From Lishizhenia sp. (lineage in GTDB: Bacteria; Bacteroidota; Bacteroidia; Flavobacteriales_D; Crocinitomicaceae), in NCBI GenBank assembly GCA_007117355.1, contig SKGS01000044.1, positions 25,527-89,526 of the forward strand: a stretch of 64,000 bases of DNA. The letters are read 5' to 3'. Position numbers and translations under genes: made by a program. Below are positions 21,101 through 30,298 of this stretch, one piece after another (position 1 is the first letter of the stretch; each line of letters starts with the position of its first letter). The notes under the pieces are model-generated. The model did not search any database. It saw only the letters and a list, made by a program, of their open reading frames with translations, and was not told the origin of the DNA.

Positions 21101-24100
21101 CAGGTTACACATCCAACCTATATTATGAAAGCGACAGTGGAAAATGTTCAAACTAAAAATGATATCAGAGTTAGATTTAATGGACAAACAATTAGTCCTT
21201 CCAACTTCTCGTTCAACCCTGCTTCAAAAGAAGTGACTTACACTTCTAGCTTGTCGTTAGGTAATAATATGTTTGAAGTTCGAGGTACAAATTCTGCTGG
21301 CGTTCATGAATCAGCGATAAACATCATGTACGTTGAGCCAGCACCAGAATGTGAAGCACCAACAGTAACATATGTTCAGCCAGCTGCTAGCAACCTAACA
21401 GTTGAAAACGATGAGTTTATGATTCGTGCTTTAGTTAACCATGTTAATTCAGCAAGTGATATAATATTAAAAGTTAACGGCGATAATATCGGAAACTTCA
21501 ATTATTCAACCTCTTCGAAAATTCTAAGTAGAAAGGTAAATTTAATGGAAGGAAATAATGTAATTGAGATAATTGCACAAACTTCATGTGGTAGAGCGGA
21601 TGTTACAACTACGTTAGTGTATCAGCCACCTTATGTTCCATGTGATGAGCCTATTGTTTCTATCTTGGAGCCAGATGCTTATGGATACTCAACAACAAAG
21701 AGTCAAATTGAACTTACTGCAACGGTATCAAATGTTCAAAATGCTCAAGAGTTGCAATTAATTGTTAATGGTACTTCTCGAAACTTTAGTTTTGACTTAG
21801 GAACACACATAGTAACAGCTTCTATTCCTTTAAATTTAGGAAACAATAGTATAGTGTTATCTGCAACCACAGATTGTGGAACCGATGCGGAAAGTTGGAA
21901 TATTAAAAGAGAAGCTTGCCGACCACCAGTAATTACAGTAGATGCTTCCCCTGCACCTGAAAACGGGGTGGTTACTACAAGTCAAATTTCGCTATCAGGA
22001 ACTATAACCGACGTGGTGCAGAGTGCAATTACGGTAAGTGTAAACGGGCAGCCAAGAAACTTTGTTTACCAAACATCTACTCAACAATTTACATCTTCGG
22101 TTTCACTAAACGAAGGTTCTAATACGATTGTAATACAAGCAAATAATTCTTGTATGGCAGTTTCGGAAACAATCGAAATCTCTTACGAGCCAATTGTTGT
22201 TCCCGACCCTCCAACAGTTACGATTACAAACCCGGCTAGTTCTCCTCAAACTGTTTTTACAGGGGTTTACAATGTAGAAGCTACAGTAACAAACGTTCAA
22301 AATGCTCAACAAGTTAGTGTTCAAGTTAATGGTGCTTCTCGCAGCTTCCAATTTCAAGCTAGCACAGGAAAGGTAAGTTTTAACCAAACGCTGTCAAGCG
22401 GAATGAACACTATTGTAATTAGTGCTGTAAATGAAGCTGGAAGTGCCTCAGACGAAGCAGCAATTGTTTACAGAGTTCCTGTAACAATTAATCCTCCAGT
22501 GGTTACATTTACACAACCGAATACACCAACTACGGTTGTAACAGAAGACGGAACAATTCAAGTAACAGGAACAGCAAGTAACTTGGTTAGCGAAAACCAA
22601 TTTGAATTGTTAGTAAACGACGAACCTTATTCAAACTTCACAAGCTCATTGTCTTCTGACGGTTTGTTATCGTTTAGTTTACCCATTGCTATAAGCCCTA
22701 CTCACCCTATTTATGTTATCACTGCGATAGCAACAAATAGCGCAGGGTCTGATCAAGATCAAATTGAAATAATTAGAGATGTAGAAGAGGAAGAAGACGA
22801 TTGTGAAGCTCAAATACAGGTTAGCTTTGATTCCGATCATAAAGGAGCAAGTGTCACCAGTACTCAACCAATAACGAGTGTTGTGTTTAAATACACCGAA
22901 GGCACCCTTCAATCATTTAGTGGTTTAAATAGCTCTTCTGTTAACCTTAGAGCCTCCACAAATAACATGGATAAATGTCTAGAAGGATTATGGGTTATGT
23001 CTGGATGTTTAGACGACCGTTTAACTTCTGGTTATGGTAGATGGTTCGAGCACGAAGGATATGACGGAAGTTGTGAGGCTCCTGCTTGTGACCCGCCGTC
23101 AATTCAATTAATTAGCGCATTGGAAACGCAAGAATCAACCTACTTATTCGAATTCACAGCAACTAATGTGAACTCTAATGAGGTAGGAGTAACATACAAT
23201 GGTCAGCCAGTAAACTGCAATTACAATAGTTCAACTGGCAAGTTTAGTTGCTCCATTAAACTCCAAGGCACTGCAAACACTTTTGTTGTGACAGCAAACG
23301 GTTGTGAAACAGTTACTGAAGTTTTCGAAGTTACTTTTGAAAAAGAATGTAATGAGATAACTTACAGTCTAGGTTATCCTTCCACTAATAATTTAACAGT
23401 GGAAGAGTCAGGTATATCACTGTTTTTAACAGTTAATCACGCCGACCCAAGTGCCACTCAAGCGACGTTGAATGGAAACCCTGTTGCTTCTCAATACACT
23501 GGAACAACACTAAGCGTTTCAGACTTAAAACTTCAAGAAGGTGCGAATCAGATTAGTATTCAACTTAGAAATGATTGTAGTAATAAAAATGTTAATTACA
23601 CGATTACATACAATGTACCAGCTTCATGCGGCCCAGCAATTAATTTAGGAAATTCTGAATGGGAGTTTTGTTTAGTTACACCGTCTGGAAGATTCAATAG
23701 CAACTACTTGAAAGCAAACCCGAATTTCTCTTATTCAGGTACAGCTTCTAGCCTATATTTTTTACCAATGTCAGGGGGGTCAAATGTAACAGTTAATGGA
23801 AAAGACTATCCAATCCAAGCCGGTATGTATTATTTGTTCCAAGGTAATTTAAGTGTTAGCATTAGCAGAAATGGAAATTGGGAAGTATGTGTTCAAGCAA
23901 GTACTAATCCGTTGTTTGGAAATGGAGCAAGAAGACCTTCTAGTCCTTGTGAAATATCGACACCTCCTGCGCCGATACGTCCTGGCACTGTCGCACCTTC
24001 TGGAACACCTGGTACAACAACTCCAACTGGGGGTACCATAAGAAATCCAACAACAACAAGAAGGGTGACTATCCCAACGAGAACACCGTCTTCTAACGAG

Positions 24101-24271
24101 CCATCTACTCCAACATCGACAGGGGGTAAAGTAAATAGAACAATTACAAGACCAACAAATCAGAGGCAAACTCGCACACCTTCGGCAAACAGCCCGACGC
24201 CAGCACCTTCGGCAACGGAAGGAACGATTAGACAACCAAGTAATAATGTTCGAAGAAGAGGAGGTAATTAG
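18104..24271 (+). CDS. Giant protein: N-terminal outer-membrane-barrel-like region, Pro-rich linker, ~15 tandem Ig-like modules, Thr/Pro/Ser-rich tail
   Basis: Signal peptide 'MKQIYILSVLFLLTALSAIGQ'; linker 'RPHTPPRPHTPPPPPRQPS'; repeated 'PPxVTFxxP...V.ATV.NV....I.V..NG....NF.F........L..G.NTI.ITATN..GSDS..T.IIY'. Confidence 0.9.
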   Translation: MKQIYILSVLFLLTALSAIGQRIRYEEKSNVFFGINGGNTWHTSDVQNVDAGLRGVGFLFGTSLNHDYGRLFSYDIRLRGLYGVWYGMDNETTDLIEQNAAVNAIYGDLGHGVVQNFRSTQFRAALELAIHANRFRERTRIDPYIFAGIGYTGTRTMGDLLDSDGIPYDYANNPTGGITNGTYETLLDINGAGDSYSDSRRSVNLLPSLGVGLGYYLTNRFAFGFEHKTTFFNSNYFDGTIVDQSSAISSSNDLYHYSGVYFRWYLKPYDPDRTAKTRPHTPPRPHTPPPPPRQPSDVGTIKTPTPPSVRFTQPSNTIQVVSDPSFVLRAEIMNVPTSQNVVFRQDGIENHQFTYNGLTGSFQSTVQLKPGQNIFRLRGTNEYGSDEASVTIIYEQEQGLPPVVKINDPSNNPHNTTNTNRNVTANIQNVSQKNQVIATLNGQSIGSDFNFSASGWNNFSKNFPLELGANTIKITATNEFGTDSDQVTIIYSRKPEESIDPIVPPSVTFTNPIFSSVTVTSPNFQLRGNVFEVDSRNNVTFIQNGITNSNFSYSVTNKQFSSNVVLQPGPNVFQLIGTNAAGSDQKTVVITYDIPSPTPPIVTITQPFDNPFTTTNSTTNVRATVLNVNQKNQITVRINGTATSNFTFNASTSQVNLTVPLQEGNNTVRISATNTDGSDSKQTSIIYRKPVVELPPVVEFVSPAYSPYNTEEETETVTASVYNVNTKEQVTVLLNGTSISNFNFAANTNTNATVSIPASWIEGVNVVTVTATNNAGVDSKNTTIIYKKPERLLPPVVAFVNPVENPKTVFVSSYPVQATVKHVSSSNQIQLRINGVSTSNFTYNPVSEQMNFTTSLLSGANTIEITATNNQGQDTETTTIIYRKQNPVLPPVVTIVYPFTQNYTVNTSTVSINATLLNVATANDITVTVNGSSVSNFVFNTQTKTLNYTMPLNEGSNSITIVGINNAGSDSDTRNIIYNKEQTLEPPIVTFINPANAGLQVTHPTYIMKATVENVQTKNDIRVRFNGQTISPSNFSFNPASKEVTYTSSLSLGNNMFEVRGTNSAGVHESAINIMYVEPAPECEAPTVTYVQPAASNLTVENDEFMIRALVNHVNSASDIILKVNGDNIGNFNYSTSSKILSRKVNLMEGNNVIEIIAQTSCGRADVTTTLVYQPPYVPCDEPIVSILEPDAYGYSTTKSQIELTATVSNVQNAQELQLIVNGTSRNFSFDLGTHIVTASIPLNLGNNSIVLSATTDCGTDAESWNIKREACRPPVITVDASPAPENGVVTTSQISLSGTITDVVQSAITVSVNGQPRNFVYQTSTQQFTSSVSLNEGSNTIVIQANNSCMAVSETIEISYEPIVVPDPPTVTITNPASSPQTVFTGVYNVEATVTNVQNAQQVSVQVNGASRSFQFQASTGKVSFNQTLSSGMNTIVISAVNEAGSASDEAAIVYRVPVTINPPVVTFTQPNTPTTVVTEDGTIQVTGTASNLVSENQFELLVNDEPYSNFTSSLSSDGLLSFSLPIAISPTHPIYVITAIATNSAGSDQDQIEIIRDVEEEEDDCEAQIQVSFDSDHKGASVTSTQPITSVVFKYTEGTLQSFSGLNSSSVNLRASTNNMDKCLEGLWVMSGCLDDRLTSGYGRWFEHEGYDGSCEAPACDPPSIQLISALETQESTYLFEFTATNVNSNEVGVTYNGQPVNCNYNSSTGKFSCSIKLQGTANTFVVTANGCETVTEVFEVTFEKECNEITYSLGYPSTNNLTVEESGISLFLTVNHADPSATQATLNGNPVASQYTGTTLSVSDLKLQEGANQISIQLRNDCSNKNVNYTITYNVPASCGPAINLGNSEWEFCLVTPSGRFNSNYLKANPNFSYSGTASSLYFLPMSGGSNVTVNGKDYPIQAGMYYLFQGNLSVSISRNGNWEVCVQASTNPLFGNGARRPSSPCEISTPPAPIRPGTVAPSGTPGTTTPTGGTIRNPTTTRRVTIPTRTPSSNEPSTPTSTGGKVNRTITRPTNQRQTRTPSANSPTPAPSATEGTIRQPSNNVRRRGGN

Positions 24272-24287
24272 TAGAGCTATAATAGAT

Positions 24288-24325
24288 AAAAAACACGTTG
24301 TGGGTTTTCCATAACGTGTTTTTTT
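24288..24325. terminator. Rho-independent terminator, probably bidirectional
   Basis: AAAAAACACGTTGTGG-GTTTT-CCATAACGTGTTTTTT: 16-bp stem with one G-U pair, 5-nt loop, T tract. Confidence 0.85.
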
Positions 24326-24368
24326 ATGAAAAAATTGAAAAAGTCTATAAAATGTCTATGATTTATTC

Positions 24369-24399
24369 TTTGTAAATGAATATTTTATGCATAATTTTG
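24369..24399 (+). promoter_or_regulatory. Bacteroidota-type promoter (TTTG -33, TAnnTTTG -7)
   Basis: TTTG at 24369-24372, 19-bp spacer, TAATTTTG at 24392-24399, 30 bp upstream of the 24430 CDS. Confidence 0.55.
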
Positions 24400-24429
24400 T
24401 TGTTTTTCTGACCCCAAAACAACCCCTAG

Positions 24430-24999
24430 ATGCGAAACAGTTTCGGAATCTTGTTCCCGTTTAAATCTTTTTCTTGGAAGAGAGAATTCTGGAGTAATTA
24501 CAATTATTTCAAGAATAAAGTGGCATTATATCAAATGAATCCAAGTGATTTTTTTTCGTTTCAAGTGATAGAAAACCTATTACCTATAAATGTTGAAAGG
24601 GAAATTACTTTATTCGACGGTATTCCGCTGTCATCGACAACACAAAATGCAATTGAAAATAAGTTTGGACAACCTATTTTTACCTATCCGCTAAAAGTTA
24701 ACGATAAAAACCTGAAGCTTCATGTGTATCGTTTCCTTCTTGCAGGACATAAAACAGAACTAAGCATTTTTACGAATAAAGAAATAGTTTTTCAATTTTC
24801 GTATCACTTTCCAGGTCTTAACAAACAGCAAAAGGATGGTATAACAAAGTTAATTGTATCTAAATTTGGATATAATGCTACATTGAATAGAAATCAGAAT
24901 TATCTTGAGTGCAGTAAAGGGAGTGTTTTGTTGTTTAAAGAAGAAGAAAAAGAAATTCTATGTACTGTTAAACGCAGGGATGTGGTTGTGCTGTCGTGA
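24430..24999 (+). CDS. Hypothetical protein
   Basis: 189-aa ORF with a consensus promoter; no family recognised. Confidence 0.65.
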   Translation: MRNSFGILFPFKSFSWKREFWSNYNYFKNKVALYQMNPSDFFSFQVIENLLPINVEREITLFDGIPLSSTTQNAIENKFGQPIFTYPLKVNDKNLKLHVYRFLLAGHKTELSIFTNKEIVFQFSYHFPGLNKQQKDGITKLIVSKFGYNATLNRNQNYLECSKGSVLLFKEEEKEILCTVKRRDVVVLS

Positions 25000-25030
25000 T
25001 ATTAACGATGGATAGGAAAGTAGGATGCTC

Positions 25031-25046
25031 TTCAATACGTATTGAA
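25031..25046. promoter_or_regulatory. 16-bp perfect palindrome TTCAATACGTATTGAA, candidate operator
   Basis: Self-reverse-complementary; ~95 bp upstream of a Fur-family regulator start. Confidence 0.45.
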
Positions 25047-25141
25047 TTCTTTGCTGTTCTAACTGTATTTAAAACAAATTTTACTCCCTTATTTTATTAT
25101 CACTAATAATTGCTTATTTTTGCCTTTTAACTGAGCAGTCG

Positions 25142-25594
25142 ATGGAAAACGTACAAGAAACGGTAAAGAACATTTTCTCAGCCTACCTTGAAAAAAATGG
25201 TCACCGAAAAACACCGGAACGCTTCGCCATACTTGAAGAAATCTACAATTATGACGGTCATTTCGATGTTGAATCGCTGTATATCAAAATGAAAAACCAA
25301 AACTATCGTGTTTCCAGGGCTACTTTATACAATACAATAGAATTATTGCTTGCTTGTAATTTGGTAAGAAAACATCAGTTTGGTAAAAACATAGCTCAGT
25401 TTGAAAAAGCACATGGATTTAAGCAACATGACCACATGATTTGCACGGACACAGGTGAACTGATAGAGTTTTGTGACCCGAGAATTCAAAATATTAAAGC
25501 AACAATCGAAGAGGTTTTTGGCGTAAAAATTCATCACCATTCGCTTTACTTTTATGGTGTAAGAAAAGAAAAATCCGAATCCAAAGAAGCGTGA
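25142..25594 (+). CDS. Fur-family transcriptional regulator
   Basis: '[33 protein letters not shown]...[25 protein letters not shown]', '[23 protein letters not shown]'. Confidence 0.92.
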   Translation: MENVQETVKNIFSAYLEKNGHRKTPERFAILEEIYNYDGHFDVESLYIKMKNQNYRVSRATLYNTIELLLACNLVRKHQFGKNIAQFEKAHGFKQHDHMICTDTGELIEFCDPRIQNIKATIEEVFGVKIHHHSLYFYGVRKEKSESKEA

Positions 25595-25950
25595 GCATGT
25601 CAATTAAAATAGAAAAGCACCATAATGGTGTTGTGGTTTGTTATTTGGCAGGAAGACTTACAAATGAAAACACCTCTCAAGAAGGTGAAAATGCAATTGT
25701 TAACCAACTTGAAGCTGGCGCTATTATGCTTGTTGTTGACTTAACAGAGGTGGATTATATGAACAGCAGTGGATTAAACTGGCTTTTAAGAATGTTTACA
25801 AAGGTCAGAAATAAAGGAGGGGATTTAGTTATTGCTTCTCCATCTGGTGCTGTTACAAAGATTTTAGAAGTTTCAAAACTCAATTCAATATTTAGTATTT
25901 ACGCGGACGTTAACACCGCAATTAATCATTTTAATGCACATGAGGCATGA
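25591..25950 (+). CDS. STAS-domain protein (anti-sigma factor antagonist-like)
   Basis: '[39 protein letters not shown]': SpoIIAA-like motif with Ser phosphosite. GTG start overlaps the fur stop; ATG at 25597 is an alternative. Confidence 0.85.
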   Translation: MSMSIKIEKHHNGVVVCYLAGRLTNENTSQEGENAIVNQLEAGAIMLVVDLTEVDYMNSSGLNWLLRMFTKVRNKGGDLVIASPSGAVTKILEVSKLNSIFSIYADVNTAINHFNAHEA

Positions 25951-27224
25951 ATAAAGTAGATGTATTATTAGGTTTACAATGGGGAGACGAAGGAAAAGGT
26001 AAAATCGTCGATGTTTTAACTCCCAAATACGACATTATTGCTCGTTTTCAAGGCGGGCCAAATGCTGGGCACACGCTAGAGTTTGATGGCATAAAGCACG
26101 TTTTACACACCATTCCTTCTGGGATATTCAGAAAGGACACGCTCAACGTTGTAGGTAACGGAGTTGTAATTGACCCAGTAATCTTCAAAAAAGAAATTGA
26201 CGCGCTTCAACCTTTCAATGTAGATATAAAAAACGTGTTGTTGATTTCCAACAAAGCTCATTTAATTTTACCAACCCACCGTTTGTTAGACGCAGCATCT
26301 GAACAAGCGAAAGGAAATAAAAAAATTGGCTCTACCTTGAAAGGAATTGGACCAACGTACATGGACAAAACAGGAAGAAATGGTCTTCGTGTTGGGGATT
26401 TATTCTCACCTAACTTCCAAGAAAAGTACTATGCTCTTGTTGAAAAACACAAAGGAATGCTGAATCACTATCCAAGTTTTGAATATGATTTATCAGAGCT
26501 TGAACCAGCGTTTTTTGAAGGGATTGAACTTCTAAAAACACTTACCACAATTGATAGTGAACACTATTTAAATAATGCGCTCAAAGAAGGAAAGACCATT
26601 CTAGCAGAAGGAGCACAGGGAACTTTATTAGATATCGACTTTGGAAGTTACCCATTTGTTACTTCTTCTAATACAGTAACGGCTGGAACATGCACAGGGC
26701 TTGGTGTTGCACCAACAAGAATTGGAAACGTTTTAGGTATATTCAAAGCGTATTGCACCCGAGTTGGTAGTGGACCATTCCCTACGGAATTAGAAAATGA
26801 AGTTGGGGAGAAAATAAGAAAGCATGGTTTCGAATTTGGAGCTACAACTGGACGACCTCGCCGTTGTGGTTGGATAGACATCCCAGCATTAAAATATGCG
26901 ATAATGATTAATGGTGTTTCTGAGTTGGCAATGATGAAATCAGATGTGTTAGATTCTTTTGATACTATTCATGTTTGCACACATTACAAAATCGATGGCA
27001 AGATTATTGATTATTTACCGTTTGATATAAACGATTTGGAAATAGAACCGGTTTATGAGGAAATAAAAGGTTGGAATTGTGATTTAACAAAACTAACTTC
27101 TTATGATGATGCTCCAGCTGAACTAAAAGCGTATGTTCAGTATCTTGAAGAGAAGCTTGAAGTTCCAATTACTACCGTTTCTGTTGGGCCAGATAGATTG
27201 CAAACGCTAAGTACAAAACAATAA
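25947..27224 (+). CDS. purA: Adenylosuccinate synthase
   Basis: 'VLLGLQWGDEGKGKIVDVL', 'FQGGPNAGHTLEFDG', 'EGAQGTLLDIDFGSYPFVTSSNT', 'TTGRPRRCGWID'. Confidence 0.97.
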   Translation: MNKVDVLLGLQWGDEGKGKIVDVLTPKYDIIARFQGGPNAGHTLEFDGIKHVLHTIPSGIFRKDTLNVVGNGVVIDPVIFKKEIDALQPFNVDIKNVLLISNKAHLILPTHRLLDAASEQAKGNKKIGSTLKGIGPTYMDKTGRNGLRVGDLFSPNFQEKYYALVEKHKGMLNHYPSFEYDLSELEPAFFEGIELLKTLTTIDSEHYLNNALKEGKTILAEGAQGTLLDIDFGSYPFVTSSNTVTAGTCTGLGVAPTRIGNVLGIFKAYCTRVGSGPFPTELENEVGEKIRKHGFEFGATTGRPRRCGWIDIPALKYAIMINGVSELAMMKSDVLDSFDTIHVCTHYKIDGKIIDYLPFDINDLEIEPVYEEIKGWNCDLTKLTSYDDAPAELKAYVQYLEEKLEVPITTVSVGPDRLQTLSTKQ

Positions 27225-29657
27225 GTGACTAGAACATATCACATAGTACGAATTGCGCTTTTATTATTAAGCGCAATTTTTTTACAACCTAGTTTTGGTT
27301 TTTCCCAAAGTAAGAATCCTTTGCAGTTAATTGAGGGCTCTGACGATATTCGACTTGATGGAAAAACAGGAAACTATATCGTACGTGGGAATGTTCGTTT
27401 AGTCCAAGATGGAACAAAAATGTTCTGTGACTCTGCTTATTACAACGCTAAAAAGCAAACCGTAAGAGCTTACGGTCATGTGCATATTAACAAAAATGAT
27501 TCACTTAACTTGTTTTGCGACTCGCTATATTACGAGACAGTTACAGAGTTTGCAAAACTTTGGGGAAATGTGCGAGTCAGAGATTTAGAATATAAGCTCA
27601 CAACAGACTCTTTGGATTTTTACGGAAATGAAAACAAAGGCGTGTATCGCAATAAAGGAAAAATAACGAGTATTCTTTCTCCAGAAACACTTACCAGTAA
27701 AGTTGGGTACTTTTATACGGATGAAAACCGTTTCTTTTTCAGGGGCGATGTTGTTTATACAAGTGAAGAAAACACCATAACAACTGACACTTTGAAGTAT
27801 GATGGTAATAGTAAAAGAGCTCACTTCTTTGGCCCAACAACAATTACAAATCCAGACGGAGTAATGTATTGCGAAAAAGGTTGGTACGACATGAGTCTTG
27901 AAGAAGGTGTTTTTCAGCACAATGCTTTTATAGACAGACCAAAAGAATACATTGAAGCAGACAGTTTGTATTATAATGGTAAAATCGGGAAATATATCGC
28001 AAAAGGAGAGGTGCTGTTACGAGACACCACTAATGCTATTGAATTTACAGGAGACTTTGCAAAAAGTAACGAAGAAGATCGTTTTGGTTTTATAACAGGT
28101 CATGCCCTAGCGAAACAATACGATGAAAAAAACGATACGCTTTACATTCATGCTGACACCTTATTTAACTTTCTTGACTCCCTAAATGAAAGCAGGTTGA
28201 TGTTGGCTTATTATGGTGTAAAATTATTTAAAACCGATATGCAAGGCGTTTGTGATTCCATGAGTTACGACAAAGAGCTAAGTGAAATGAATATGTATAT
28301 AAACCCTGTTTTATGGGCAAAGAATGCTCAACTTTCTGGAGACACGATTACTGTTTATCAAGAAAATAACGAAATCAAAAAAGCACGTGTTCGGTTAAGT
28401 GCTTTGGTAGTAACAGAAGTTGACACAGGAAAGTACTATAATCAAATATCTTCGAAATCTCTTACGGCTTATTTTGATAGCACGCAGATTCGTCGAGTTG
28501 ATATGCAAGGAAATGCAAAAACAGTTTATTTCATGGAAGATGAAAAGGATGAAGACACCATAATTGCTGTTGAACGAAGCGGAATGAACCGAATTTATGC
28601 ATCGGATATTTCTATGTATTTTGAAGGGGGAGATATTGAAGCTGCTACATACCGGGAGGCGCCAGATGGCAAAATGTATCCCATGGATCAGCTAAATGAA
28701 AGCGAGCAAAAAGTTGAAAACTTCAAATGGGATAACACTCGAAGACCCCTTTCTTGGCAAACAATGATTATGACCCCTGAAGAATTCAAAAAATGGGAGA
28801 TTAAAGAAGAAAAAAAGAAATCTTTGCGGAAGCTCAAGCCAATATTAAATACGGTTGCGGAAGAAGATATGCTTCTTTATTCAAAATGGATTAGTTTTTT
28901 CAAGGAACAAAACATTGATTTTTACTGTGATTCGCTCAAACCATTACTAGAGGATTCACTAAATATTTCGTTATATGACCTTGATTGCGTTTTAGATTCG
29001 TTAGAGCAGTTCACTAGAGCGCTAAATGAAACCACCTTGAAGATGCAACAAGAATTAATTACGAGCAAAAATGGGCACTTAGTGGACGATAGTTCTTCAG
29101 TTACTTTTGAATTTATTCTTGAGAGAAAAGATTCATTATTACAAACTGTTCATACGGATACTATTTTAGATAGCTTGCATACAGTTATTTCGGGTCAGTT
29201 TGTCGAATATACTACATTTATGAAAAAGCATTTCGATTTTTGGAAACAACCCAAGCCAATAGTGCTTGATTCAATTGCGAGTGACTCACTTAATCAAGTC
29301 GTTTCAGACACTATTCCAAGCGATACGCTTGTTAGCGAGCCAGCGTTGATAGATAGCATTCAAGTAAGTGAAATGACAGATTCTTTGGATATGAATAATT
29401 CTATTACAGAAACGATTGATTCTGTTAAAACCATCACTCCTAAAACACACCCTGTAGTTACTTTAATTGAACGGTGTGAAAGCTTTTTAGCAGACTCCCT
29501 TTTGAGTGAGGTCGTAATAGTTGAATTACTCATAGAACTTGAACGCTTTGCGTTAGAGATAAGAAATTTAGAGCGTTTTTTGATACTTCAAATTAATAGA
29601 AATGCTGTTCTTCGAAAACAGTTAAATGATAGAGCGGAAAACAGCGAGAGAGACTAA
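27225..29657 (+). CDS. OstA/LptA-like protein with long C-terminal extension
   Basis: GTG start immediately after the purA stop; signal peptide; repeated 'F.CDSLYY.....F....GNV.V......L..D.L.Y' OstA-type repeats. Confidence 0.8.
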   Translation: MTRTYHIVRIALLLLSAIFLQPSFGFSQSKNPLQLIEGSDDIRLDGKTGNYIVRGNVRLVQDGTKMFCDSAYYNAKKQTVRAYGHVHINKNDSLNLFCDSLYYETVTEFAKLWGNVRVRDLEYKLTTDSLDFYGNENKGVYRNKGKITSILSPETLTSKVGYFYTDENRFFFRGDVVYTSEENTITTDTLKYDGNSKRAHFFGPTTITNPDGVMYCEKGWYDMSLEEGVFQHNAFIDRPKEYIEADSLYYNGKIGKYIAKGEVLLRDTTNAIEFTGDFAKSNEEDRFGFITGHALAKQYDEKNDTLYIHADTLFNFLDSLNESRLMLAYYGVKLFKTDMQGVCDSMSYDKELSEMNMYINPVLWAKNAQLSGDTITVYQENNEIKKARVRLSALVVTEVDTGKYYNQISSKSLTAYFDSTQIRRVDMQGNAKTVYFMEDEKDEDTIIAVERSGMNRIYASDISMYFEGGDIEAATYREAPDGKMYPMDQLNESEQKVENFKWDNTRRPLSWQTMIMTPEEFKKWEIKEEKKKSLRKLKPILNTVAEEDMLLYSKWISFFKEQNIDFYCDSLKPLLEDSLNISLYDLDCVLDSLEQFTRALNETTLKMQQELITSKNGHLVDDSSSVTFEFILERKDSLLQTVHTDTILDSLHTVISGQFVEYTTFMKKHFDFWKQPKPIVLDSIASDSLNQVVSDTIPSDTLVSEPALIDSIQVSEMTDSLDMNNSITETIDSVKTITPKTHPVVTLIERCESFLADSLLSEVVIVELLIELERFALEIRNLERFLILQINRNAVLRKQLNDRAENSERD

Positions 29658-29740
29658 ATCTGTGAAAACGTATAATTTGTGCAATTAAACTTTTCTTTAG
29701 ACTGATTCTATTCTATATAAATCGCTAAACAATCCGTGTT

Positions 29741-29756
29741 TAATTTTGTAAATTTG
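29741..29756 (+). promoter_or_regulatory. Tandem TAnnTTTG -7-like motifs upstream of ferritin
   Basis: TAATTTTG TAAATTTG directly abutting, ~16 bp before ATG 29772; no clear TTTG at -33. Confidence 0.35.
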
Positions 29757-29771
29757 TAAAAAGGAAAAATT

Positions 29772-30290
29772 ATGAAAGCAAGAATAGAAGAAGCGTTAAA
29801 CGAACAAATTAAGAAAGAAGCATCATCAAGCCATTTTTACTTATCAATGGCTTCTTGGGCAGAAACTAAAGGATTAAACGGTACAGCAAAGTTTTTATAT
29901 CAACATAGTGATGAAGAGCGTTTTCACATGCTTAAACTTGTTAAGTTTGTGAATGAAAGAGGAGGAAAAGCTGATATTCCATCGGTTGATAAGCCACAAA
30001 AAAGTTTTGAAAGCTTAGAGAATATATTTGAACTTTTATTGGAGCATGAAATGCAAGTTACAGAAAGCATCAATAATTTGGTGGACATCTGTCTTCAAGA
30101 AAAGGACTATACAACCCATAATTTTATACAGTGGTATGTATCCGAGCAGTTAGAAGAGGAAGCACTTGCCCGAACAATTCTGGATAAGTTGAAAATGATT
30201 GGGACAGATAAAGGTGGTCTTTATCTATTTGACAGAGATCTAGAAAACTCTGCTATTTCCCCTGATCCAGCGGCAGAGCAACAAGCATAA
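29772..30290 (+). CDS. Ferritin
   Basis: 'EALNEQIKKEASSSHFYLSMASWAETKGLNGTAKFLYQHSDEERFHMLKLVKFVNERGGKADIP', 'WYVSEQLEEEALARTILDKLKMIG'. Confidence 0.95.
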   Translation: MKARIEEALNEQIKKEASSSHFYLSMASWAETKGLNGTAKFLYQHSDEERFHMLKLVKFVNERGGKADIPSVDKPQKSFESLENIFELLLEHEMQVTESINNLVDICLQEKDYTTHNFIQWYVSEQLEEEALARTILDKLKMIGTDKGGLYLFDRDLENSAISPDPAAEQQA

Positions 30291-30298
30291 AACGAAAG

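Noticed and set aside
23849-24235. Minus-strand 128-aa Cys/Arg-rich ORF
   Set aside because: Mirror of the Thr/Pro/Ser-rich tail of the plus-strand gene; composition is an artefact of reverse-frame codons.
18104-24271. Possible CRISPR-like or satellite periodicity in this region
   Set aside because: The periodicity is protein-level (~90 aa degenerate modules) and not conserved short DNA repeats with spacers.
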